Shown here piece by piece: positions 34,618 to 41,578 of a stretch of 64,000 nt of DNA (its first letter is position 1; every line of letters begins with the position of its first letter). Below the pieces are notes generated by a model. That model did no database searches. It had not been told where the DNA came from and worked only from the letters and a program-made list of their open reading frames with translations. The stretch lies in the NCBI GenBank assembly GCA_044356305.1, contig JBIKWM010000009.1, forward strand, positions 34,549 to 98,548. Direction: 5' to 3'. Position numbers and translations under genes: made by a program. The DNA comes from JBIKWM01 sp044356305 (lineage in GTDB: Bacteria > Bacteroidota > Bacteroidia > UBA10329).

Positions 34618-35174
34618 CACATCAAGTAGAAATATCCGAGCACCACCATCACGAAGTAAATTACGAAAAGCCCCGCGCCCAGGCGAAGGCCGCGACTCCA
34701 ATACAAGTATACCGATGCCGAATCTATCACCATCCAATACAGGTAGTTCTCATGCACAAGGTTCACCATCACCCATGTGGCCGACAAGCTGAACACCGTG
34801 GTGAAAGAGTCAAGCCATGGCAATGCTGCTCGGGTGCGCCAGCCAAGGAATGCGCCCATAGCCACCGTACCGAGAGTCGATACACCGATGAGCCAAACGT
34901 GTTGCGCAAGGCTCCAGACCTCAATATTTTGCATTCCGCCCGAAGTGCCGAAGAAACCATACACAGCAAGGGCGATGTAGAATAACTGGAGAACCACTTC
35001 GGCCAGCATCTGTCTACGTTGGCACAGCCACACAAACAGGGCCGACCCTGCGAATGCTGCCGGCCAGCACCATCGGCTACCCGCTATGTATAGGTACAGA
35101 TAAACAAGGTTGAGCAGCACAGCCGTAGCCTCTATGGGCCGTTCGTAGCGGTCGGCTTTCAACATCAAGCTCAT
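34617..35174 (-). CDS. pnuC: Nicotinamide riboside transporter PnuC
   Basis: A 185-aa inner-membrane protein with six or seven hydrophobic segments. The family pattern is seen in ATAVLLNLVYLYLYI, the W-C-W-P region, LQLFYIALAVYGFFGW-like stretch, and near the C-terminus TWVMVNLVHENYLYWMVIDSASVYLYWSRGL. PnuC transports nicotinamide riboside by facilitated diffusion, driven by its phosphorylation inside the cell. The start overlaps the smpB stop by 4 bp (ATGA) and the stop overlaps the kinase gene. Confidence 0.93.
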   Translation of the reverse strand: MSLMLKADRYERPIEATAVLLNLVYLYLYIAGSRWCWPAAFAGSALFVWLCQRRQMLAEVVLQLFYIALAVYGFFGTSGGMQNIEVWSLAQHVWLIGVSTLGTVAMGAFLGWRTRAALPWLDSFTTVFSLSATWVMVNLVHENYLYWMVIDSASVYLYWSRGLRLGAGLFVIYFVMVVLGYFYLM

Positions 35175-35620
35175 TCCCGGTCCATTTCCCGCTGGGTGTC
35201 GCGCTTCTTAATGTCCTCGCGTTTGTCGTGCAGCTTCTTGCCTTTGGCCAATGCTATCCCCAATTTGGCAAATCCCTTATCTGAGATGAGCAGGACCGTG
35301 GGGATGATGGTCAGGCCCTGATCCTTCAATTTTGCCTGCAACTTACGCAGTTCGGGCCTGCGCAGCAGCAGTTTGCGGTCGCGCTTCGCCTCGTGATTGT
35401 AGTGAGTTCCCTGCGCATAAGGGGCTATGTGCATGTTCTGCACATAAAGTTCATCGCCTCTAAAAGCACAGAACGCATCGGTAAGGTTCACCTCGCCTGC
35501 CCGTATGCTCTTTATCTCGGTGCCTGTGAGCTGCATCCCGGCCGTGAATTCATCGATGAACGAATATTCGAACGAGGCCCTCCGGTTCTTGCTCACCACC
35601 TCTGGCTTCTTATTGCTCAT
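35171..35620 (-). CDS. smpB: SsrA-binding protein SmpB
   Basis: SmpB brings tmRNA to stalled ribosomes. The 149-aa protein has NRRASFEYSFIDEFTAGMQLTGTEIKSIRAGEVNLTDAFC, HIAPYAQGTHYNHEAKRDRKLLLRR and the basic C-terminal tail (KGKKLHDKREDIKKRDTQREMDRE) that mimics the anticodon stem. It overlaps the 3' end of rsh by 11 bp and pnuC by 4 bp. No tmRNA gene was recognised in the window. Confidence 0.98.
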   Translation of the reverse strand: MSNKKPEVVSKNRRASFEYSFIDEFTAGMQLTGTEIKSIRAGEVNLTDAFCAFRGDELYVQNMHIAPYAQGTHYNHEAKRDRKLLLRRPELRKLQAKLKDQGLTIIPTVLLISDKGFAKLGIALAKGKKLHDKREDIKKRDTQREMDRE

Positions 35621-37883
35621 CGGGGTGCTCCTCTCGTGCTATGTTCTTTATTCCTTTCACCTTGCGCAGGTTGTCCATCAGTTTGTTCAGGTGGGCTGTG
35701 CCTTCTACCATCAGCCTGATGTGTCCTTCAAACACACCATCGTTGCTCTGGAACGAGATGGCCTGCATGTTCACATTCAGGTCGTCAGAGATCACCTTGG
35801 TGATGGCGCTCACAAGACCCACATCATCTATTCCGGTTATGTAGATGCTGGTCACGAATGATGTGAACATCTCTTTCTCGGCCCACTTGGCCGGCACCAC
35901 GCGATAGGCATAGTTGCTGCGAATGTTGATGGCGTTAGGGCAGTTCACCCTGTGTATCTTGATTCCCTCGTTGATGGTCACAAAGCCGAATACATCATCG
36001 CCAGGTATGGGGGTGCAACATTTGGCCAGACGGAAATCCATCTTCTGATCCGCATCGCCTATCACAATCAGATCCCCTTTTTTGGGGATTGATGCCTTGG
36101 TCGATACATCGACTCCTTTCGCCTTATCGTCCTCCTTGGTGCGGAAACGGTCGCGTATGTACCGGTACCATGACGATGGGCCTTTCTTCTCTTCCTCTAT
36201 CAGGTTGCGCACCACCTCATAGTCCAAGGTCTTGTTCGCAGCTTTTATATACAGCTCCTGCACCGAGGTAAGCTTTAGCTGCTTGTACAGCCTGTCGGCC
36301 ACCTCGCGGGTCAGGTCGGTCTTCATCTGTTTGAGCTTGCGCTCCATCACCTCCCTCCCTTCCTCGGCCAGCTTACGTTTCTCGTCCTTCAGTGCCTGCT
36401 TTATCTTGCTCTTGGCCTTTGCCGTTACCACAAAACTGAGCCAATCCTCCTTGGGCTGCTGCTTATTGCTGGTCAGCACCTCCACCTGGTCGCTGCTCTT
36501 CAGCGGGTGGCTCAGGGGCATCAGTTTGCCGTTCACTTTGGCACCTATGCAATGGGCGCCCACCTCGCTGTGTATCTCAAAGGCGAAGTCGAGTGCGGTG
36601 CTGCTGGCGGGCAGTTTGCGCAGCTCGCCATTGGGTGTGAAAACGAAAATCTCCTCAGCGAAAAGGTTCAGTTTGAAATCGTCAAGGAACTCGATGGCAT
36701 TCGGGTCGGGGCTCTCCAGAAGTTCACGCACCCGGGCCAGCCATGCATCCAGATTGCTCTCCTGAGCCTTGGTACTGGCCAGGTCCTTATATTTCCAGTG
36801 TGCGGCAAGGCCCTTTTCGGCAATGTCGTCCATACGCCTGCTGCGTATCTGCACCTCCACCCATTTGCCCGTGTCGCTCATCACGGTGGTGTGCAGGCTC
36901 TCGTAGCCGTTGCTTTTGGGTGTGCTCACCCAGTCGCGCAGGCGTTCGGGGCTCGGTACATAGTGGTCGGTCACCATAGAGTACACCTTCCAACAGTCAC
37001 TCTTTTCCAGTTCCTGAGGCGAATTAAGAATGATACGGATGGCGAAGATGTCATACACTTCCTCAAACGGCACACCCTGCTTCTTCATCTTCCGAGCTAT
37101 TGAGTAGATGCTCTTGGTGCGCCCTTTTATCTCGTAGTCGAATCCCGCTTCTGTCAGGTCCTTTATTATAGGTAGGCTGAACCGGTTGATGAACCTCGTC
37201 CGTTTGCGCTGCGAGTCTTTCAGCTTCTGCACTATCTCATCGTGCTGTTCGGGCTCAATGTATCTGAATGCCAGGTCCTCCAGTTCGGTCTTAATGGCAT
37301 ACAGCCCCAGACGGTGAGCCAACGGGGCGTAGAGGTACAGGGTCTCGCTGGCAATCTTCAGCTGCTTCTCACGCTGCATGCTCTCAAGCGTGCGCATGTT
37401 GTGCAGGCGATCGGCCAGTTTTATCAGGATCACACGTATGTCGCTGCTCATGGTGAGCAGCATCTTGCGGAAATTCTCGGCCTGCAGGCTCTTCTCGCCC
37501 TCCACCTCCAGTACCACGCTCAGCTTGGTGAGCCCGTCAATGATCTGCGCCACCTTGTCACCGAACATTCTGCGCATGTCCTCAATGGTCAGGTCGGTGT
37601 CCTCAACCGTGTCGTGCAGCAGGGCGCATACAATGCTCTTTGCACCCAGACCTATCTCGTCCACCACTATCTCGGCCACCGCCAATGGGTGGTAGATATA
37701 CGGCTCGCCTGATTTTCTGCGCATGTCCTTATGCGCATCCAAGGCTACTTCAAAAGCCTTGCGCACCATCTTCATATCGCCCTTGGCCTCGTTCCGTTTC
37801 GAGGCCCTCAGCAGCCGTTTATAGGCCAGCAGAATGTCCCTACGTTCCTGTTCAAGGTCAATTTTCCGCTCCGCTCCTATCAT
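35610..37883 (-). CDS. rsh: RelA/SpoT homologue, bifunctional (p)ppGpp synthetase/hydrolase
   Basis: A 757-aa long-form RSH enzyme. Residues ~50-155 are the HD hydrolase domain (YIYHPLAVAEIV, LLHDTVEDTDLT), with the H...HD...D ligands present. The synthetase domain follows (RTKSIYSIARKM, YDIFAIRIILNS, PKSNGYESLHTTVM, WVEVQIRS, HWKYK). Then come TGS (IFVFTPNGELRKLPASSTALDFAFEIHSEVG), a zinc-finger-like region with CCTPIPGDDVFGFV, and a C-terminal ACT domain (SIYITGIDDVGLVSAITKVI). Both activities are probably intact. First gene of the rsh-smpB-pnuC-kinase group. Confidence 0.96.
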   Translation of the reverse strand: MIGAERKIDLEQERRDILLAYKRLLRASKRNEAKGDMKMVRKAFEVALDAHKDMRRKSGEPYIYHPLAVAEIVVDEIGLGAKSIVCALLHDTVEDTDLTIEDMRRMFGDKVAQIIDGLTKLSVVLEVEGEKSLQAENFRKMLLTMSSDIRVILIKLADRLHNMRTLESMQREKQLKIASETLYLYAPLAHRLGLYAIKTELEDLAFRYIEPEQHDEIVQKLKDSQRKRTRFINRFSLPIIKDLTEAGFDYEIKGRTKSIYSIARKMKKQGVPFEEVYDIFAIRIILNSPQELEKSDCWKVYSMVTDHYVPSPERLRDWVSTPKSNGYESLHTTVMSDTGKWVEVQIRSRRMDDIAEKGLAAHWKYKDLASTKAQESNLDAWLARVRELLESPDPNAIEFLDDFKLNLFAEEIFVFTPNGELRKLPASSTALDFAFEIHSEVGAHCIGAKVNGKLMPLSHPLKSSDQVEVLTSNKQQPKEDWLSFVVTAKAKSKIKQALKDEKRKLAEEGREVMERKLKQMKTDLTREVADRLYKQLKLTSVQELYIKAANKTLDYEVVRNLIEEEKKGPSSWYRYIRDRFRTKEDDKAKGVDVSTKASIPKKGDLIVIGDADQKMDFRLAKCCTPIPGDDVFGFVTINEGIKIHRVNCPNAINIRSNYAYRVVPAKWAEKEMFTSFVTSIYITGIDDVGLVSAITKVISDDLNVNMQAISFQSNDGVFEGHIRLMVEGTAHLNKLMDNLRKVKGIKNIAREEHPDEQ

Positions 37884-37887
37884 GCCC

Positions 37888-37920
37888 CGAAGGTACGGAA
37901 ACCCGCCACAGGTGCGGGTT
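37888..37920 (-). promoter_or_regulatory. Candidate -7 box and hairpin just upstream of rsh
   Basis: On the minus strand TACCTTCG (near TAnnTTTG) occupies 37888-37895, only 5 bp before the start codon. Directly upstream is a perfect 7-bp inverted repeat, AACCCGC / GCGGGTT with a 7-nt loop (37900-37920). If the box is used, the mRNA would be almost leaderless; the hairpin could be an operator. Both are weakly supported. Confidence 0.3.
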
Positions 37921-38002
37921 ACGTCAGGTAAATGGCCATCGGCCTACGCGAAACACGCAGAAAATTTTTCAACAGGCGGTACAACCGATCGCATCTGCAC
38001 CT

Positions 38003-38010
38003 TACTTTTG
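38003..38010 (+). promoter_or_regulatory. Bacteroidota-type -7 box upstream of the 61-aa gene
   Basis: TACTTTTG matches TAnnTTTG exactly, 33 bp upstream of the ATG at 38043. A TTG at the -33 position is not evident. Confidence 0.5.
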
Positions 38011-38042
38011 CCCGCTCAAGCAACCCATTTATCCGAACGGAC

Positions 38043-38228
38043 ATGAAAAAAGCATCACTCCTTGCCGTGCTGGTGATGGCCGCCACAGGCGCCATGGCTC
38101 AACCGCCCCCACCACCGCCCCCCATCACAGGTGCTCCGTTCGATGTTGTGGCAGGTGTTATCCTCATTGCTAGCATAGGCTACGCTATCTACACGCTGAG
38201 TCGCAGCAAGCAGGCCGCTAAGGCCTGA
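38043..38228 (+). CDS. Small PID-CTERM/PEP-CTERM-like sorting-signal protein
   Basis: A 61-aa protein consisting almost only of targeting signals. Residues 1-20 are a signal peptide (MKKASLLAVLVMAATGAMAQ). Seven prolines (21-27) and ITGAPFD follow, then one membrane helix (about 34-52) and a short basic tail (SRSKQAAKA). This motif-helix-basic tail design is that of exosortase substrates; very short Pro-rich proteins of this type occur in Bacteroidota under the name PID-CTERM. The ATG at 38043 is chosen because it begins the signal peptide. It has its own promoter box and a strong terminator, so it is a real transcription unit. An exosortase-like gene lies 450 bp away on the other strand. Confidence 0.75.
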   Translation: MKKASLLAVLVMAATGAMAQPPPPPPPITGAPFDVVAGVILIASIGYAIYTLSRSKQAAKA

Positions 38229-38250
38229 TCCGCATTATCCGACATCTCTG

Positions 38251-38285
38251 ACCCCCGTCCTCTTGAAGGGCGGGGGTTTCTGTTT
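38251..38285 (+). terminator. Rho-independent terminator after the 61-aa gene
   Basis: ACCCCCGTCC and GGGCGGGGGT pair over ten positions (one G-T) around a TCTTGAA loop, followed by TTTCTGTTTT. It lies 22 bp after the stop. Confidence 0.85.
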
Positions 38286-38679
38286 TAGGGGTAAATGATC
38301 ACGCCACAGGCTGCCAGCGCGTACAAGTGAATATTTGGGGGCTAGCTCCTGGTCGGTCCTGAAGAAAGCTCCAATTCTTCATACGAGACGTTTTGCAGAG
38401 AATGGAGATAGTAACCGTTCGTGACCAAGATCGACAAGCTTAGTTATCCATATCAGTTCCTCGTCTAATTATTTTGATGAAATATCTAAAAGTGCAGATA
38501 ATCAGGCTGTTTGCCGTAGACAAATCGTCAAAGTAAGTGGCACGCGCACTGAGTCTTAGCACCCACACTTCAAATAACCACCGCAAGAACATGAAGGCCT
38601 GTACCGCCAGCCGTAACATACGCGAACTGGTGGAGATGATGCAAGTTAAAGGTCTGATTTGAATAATCCGCCCAGTGGC
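38286..38679. other. Intergenic region without a recognisable gene
   Basis: About 390 bp between the terminator and the convergent exosortase gene. No known RNA or repeat is seen. The only open frame of note is a 23-codon one at 38591-38662 (+) beginning MKACTASRNIRELVEMM, which has no visible promoter and is probably chance. Confidence 0.5.
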
Positions 38680-39219
38680 TCAGGCCGCGGTTCGTCTGCT
38701 TAGCCTCACCCACAGGGTGAACATGAGAAAGACGAATACTGCGGCCACCACGTTGAAGAGGTCGTGATGATCGACCCAGAACGGTGGCTGATAGATGTTC
38801 CAAAGGCACATGGCCAGTATGCGGATGAGATTGATAACGTGAATTCCGATCAATCCTAAAGGAAGGAACCACGCACGGGTGCGCCACGAGCCGGGATACG
38901 AGATGATGAGCGATGAGAAAACAAAGAGGATGTCGATTCCAAGGCAGTAGTTATAGATGTTGACCCCTATGGATGAATCGTACATGGAGATGGTGCGCAT
39001 GTCAGCCGAAAGCTCGGATGCGTAACCGAGCACATTGAGGATTGTCACCGACCAATGGCTGAGCGTGAACAGCAGCACATGTACCAACCTGCTATGCAGC
39101 GGGTGGGTAGGAAGGAACCAGGCACGCGGGGCATAGAAATAGAAATACAGGAAGTTGAGCACAAGCAGTACCAATAGGAACCTGGCCATTGGCACCCACC
39201 TTTTCTGGTCTCCCATCAT
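38680..39219 (-). CDS. Exosortase/archaeosortase family protein
   Basis: A 179-aa polytopic membrane protein with about five hydrophobic segments. It carries the three exosortase active-site elements in order: Cys92 in YNYCLGID, Arg133 in VINLIRILAM, and His151/His152 in WVDHHDLFN. The family cleaves tripartite C-terminal sorting signals in the inner membrane and transfers the protein, often to a glycan. It starts 9 bp after hemW and ends the AsmA-kinase-hemW-exosortase row. A possible substrate is the 61-aa protein at 38043. Which exosortase subfamily (XrtF, XrtN, XrtX or other) cannot be decided by eye. Confidence 0.82.
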   Translation of the reverse strand: MMGDQKRWVPMARFLLVLLVLNFLYFYFYAPRAWFLPTHPLHSRLVHVLLFTLSHWSVTILNVLGYASELSADMRTISMYDSSIGVNIYNYCLGIDILFVFSSLIISYPGSWRTRAWFLPLGLIGIHVINLIRILAMCLWNIYQPPFWVDHHDLFNVVAAVFVFLMFTLWVRLSRRTAA

Positions 39220-39228
39220 GGGCCAATA

Positions 39229-40350
39229 TTAACTGAAGAACAGCTCGCTGGCCAGCCTATCGGCAACGGATCTGCCTTTTATTGTCAGGCGTAGCGACCG
39301 GCCAACCTGTTCAAACTGTCCGGCATCTATGAATGGTGCAGCTGTCTTTTCAAGTTCAGCCGAAGCATCCTCATGTATCCTGTCTATCCTTTCGAGGTTG
39401 ATACCATCGCGGGTGCGTAGCCCTAGCATGATGGCCTCGTTAAGCAGGTCGATTGTGCTCAGGGTCTCGCCTTCCGATGGTACGCGACCCTCACCAATGG
39501 CTTTGATGTAAGCCGCGTTGCTGCGAACATTCCACCACCTATGGCTACCGTTGAACGAATGTGCAGATGGGCCTATGCCGAGGTACTCATCCCCGGTCCA
39601 GTAGGCCGAATTGTGCCTGCTCTCGAAACCGGGAATGGCATAGTTGCTGATTTCGTATTGACTGTAACCTGCCGCGCTCAGATGCTGCATCACCAGATGG
39701 AACTGCCTGTTGCTATCGTCCTCGCTCACAGGTTGTTGCTGGCCCTTTCTGATCATATTGGCCAGTGGAGTGCGTTGCTCTACCGTGAGGCCGTAGCAAG
39801 AAAGGTGCTTTACCCCGAGGCCGATGGCGGTATCAAGGTCGCTGATCAGTTGGGCATCGGTCTGGGCAGGCACCCCGAAGATGATATCGATGGTCAGGTT
39901 GTCGAAGCCAGATTCATTAGCCATGCTAATGCACCGCTGAGCCTGTTCGGCATCGTGTGCGCGGTTCATCCAATCCAGAAGATGCTGGTGGAAAGACTGG
40001 ATTCCGATGCTCAGGCGGTTGATGCCAACGCTGCGCCATAGCTCGAGCCTTTCGGGACTGAAGTCGTCCGGGTTGGCCTCCAAGGTCACCTCGGCATCAT
40101 GGGCTATATTTCTTTCTGATCTGATGAAGTCGAACAGCAGTCTCAGATTGTCAGGGTCGAGCAGGGAAGGGGTGCCGCCTCCAAGGTAAACGGTATGTAT
40201 CACCTCATCGCGCACATGGTCAGTCAGTTGCAGTTCGCGGCACATGGCGTGGGTCATGGCGGCCATGTCGCGGTGATTGACTGAGAAATGGAAATCGCAA
40301 TAGTGGCAAGCCCTGCGACAAAAAGGAACGTGTAAGTAGAGACCGGCCAT
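39229..40350 (-). CDS. hemW: Radical SAM heme chaperone HemW
   Basis: The 373-aa protein begins MAGLYLHVPFCRRACHYCDFHFS. Cys11, Cys15 and Cys18 hold the radical-SAM 4Fe-4S cluster. YLGGGTPSLLD, EANPDDFSPERLELWRSVGINRLSIGIQSF and SCYGLTVEQRTPL are typical of HemW; the coproporphyrinogen dehydrogenase HemN is longer and starts differently. HemW inserts heme into respiratory enzymes in several bacteria. It lies 61 bp after the kinase gene. Confidence 0.93.
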   Translation of the reverse strand: MAGLYLHVPFCRRACHYCDFHFSVNHRDMAAMTHAMCRELQLTDHVRDEVIHTVYLGGGTPSLLDPDNLRLLFDFIRSERNIAHDAEVTLEANPDDFSPERLELWRSVGINRLSIGIQSFHQHLLDWMNRAHDAEQAQRCISMANESGFDNLTIDIIFGVPAQTDAQLISDLDTAIGLGVKHLSCYGLTVEQRTPLANMIRKGQQQPVSEDDSNRQFHLVMQHLSAAGYSQYEISNYAIPGFESRHNSAYWTGDEYLGIGPSAHSFNGSHRWWNVRSNAAYIKAIGEGRVPSEGETLSTIDLLNEAIMLGLRTRDGINLERIDRIHEDASAELEKTAAPFIDAGQFEQVGRSLRLTIKGRSVADRLASELFFS

Positions 40351-40411
40351 GCTATAAGAAATCCAAACAGGAGTCTGTCAATCGATAATGTGGCTCCAGT
40401 TCAATGTGCCA

Positions 40412-41563
40412 TCAACAATTGAGAATGATACGGAACGTGGTGCCCACTCCCACCTGCGAATCTTTTACATATATCCGCCCTCGATGGTATTGCTCAATGA
40501 TGCGCTTGGCCAACGACAGCCCCAGTCCCCAACCACGTTTCTTGCTGGTATATCCAGGTCTGAACACCGCCTGGAACATGGCCCTTGGTATACCCTTGCC
40601 CGTATCGGCCACATCAATGATGGCCTGATCGCCCTCGGTGGTCAGATTCACGTTAATGCTGCCTGCGCCTTCCATGGCATCGATGGCATTGCGCACCAGA
40701 TTCTCGAGCACCCATGCGAACAGTGCCTGATTCATGGGCACTTGAAGCTCCGCATCGCAATGCACATATAGATTGATGCTCACCTTTTTTGAGCTGCGCG
40801 AACGCATGTAATCGAGGTTGTCCTGCACTACAGAGACGAGCGGGGCAGGAGCCAGTTCGGGTATGCTGCCGATCTTCGAGAAACGCTCAGTGATCACCTC
40901 CAAACGGCTCACATCCTTGTGCATATCGGTCAGGGTCCCTTCGTCCACGCCTTTGAGCCTGAGATATTCGAGCCACGCAATGAGTGATGAAAGCGGTGTG
41001 CCCAGCTGGTGTGCCGTCTCTTTGGCCATGCCTACCCACACCTGATCCTGCTCGGCCCTGCGCGACAGGTTGAAGGCGAAATAGGCCACCAGCACAAACA
41101 GACCCATGACCGTTAGCGAAACGTAGGGGTAGTACTTGAGCTGATAGTAGAGGTCGGAGTTGTCGTAATAGATGAAGTTGCGGTCGCCATCGGTCAGTTC
41201 GATCTCGATGGGTTCGTTGCGGCCCTTTATTCGGCTGAACATCTCAGTCTGATAGATGGTGTCGAGGCTGCGTTCCTCATCAAAATTCCGGATGCTGATG
41301 ATGTTGCCCTCGCCATCGGTGAGCACAAGGGGTATGGTCGTGTTGTCGCGCACCACCTCAAATACGAAACTCAGATCGGCCGAGGGGTCGCTGGCCGTGG
41401 CCAGATAGCGGGTGCCCTTTGCCCACAGCTCCACTTTGGCCCGCTCCTGCCCGGCCAGCCTTTTAACCAGCTGATTGGTGTACAGCAAAGACACTACTCC
41501 TATCAGCAGTGCCACGAGCATGAGGGCCAGCTTCCATCGCTGGCGTTGACTGTATAGACTCAC
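40412..41563 (-). CDS. Membrane sensor histidine kinase
   Basis: A 383-aa kinase. Membrane segments at residues ~11-28 and ~147-167 flank an extracytoplasmic sensor domain of ~115 residues (LVLTDGEGNIISIRNFDEE). The H-box is AKETAHQLGTPLSSLIAWLEYL with His185. The ATPase domain has the N-box NLVRNAIDAMEG, DTGKGIPRAM and GWGLGLSLAKRII. No HAMP domain is evident. No response regulator gene is adjacent, so its partner is elsewhere. It starts 15 bp after the asmA-like gene. Confidence 0.93.
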   Translation of the reverse strand: MSLYSQRQRWKLALMLVALLIGVVSLLYTNQLVKRLAGQERAKVELWAKGTRYLATASDPSADLSFVFEVVRDNTTIPLVLTDGEGNIISIRNFDEERSLDTIYQTEMFSRIKGRNEPIEIELTDGDRNFIYYDNSDLYYQLKYYPYVSLTVMGLFVLVAYFAFNLSRRAEQDQVWVGMAKETAHQLGTPLSSLIAWLEYLRLKGVDEGTLTDMHKDVSRLEVITERFSKIGSIPELAPAPLVSVVQDNLDYMRSRSSKKVSINLYVHCDAELQVPMNQALFAWVLENLVRNAIDAMEGAGSINVNLTTEGDQAIIDVADTGKGIPRAMFQAVFRPGYTSKKRGWGLGLSLAKRIIEQYHRGRIYVKDSQVGVGTTFRIILNC

Positions 41564-41578
41564 GTGGCAAATATCAGG

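Noticed and set aside
38591..38662. A 23-codon plus-strand frame (MKACTASRNIRELVEMM...) in the intergenic region
   Set aside because: It has no promoter box or terminator of its own and is too short to judge; listed only as a remark in the intergenic entry.
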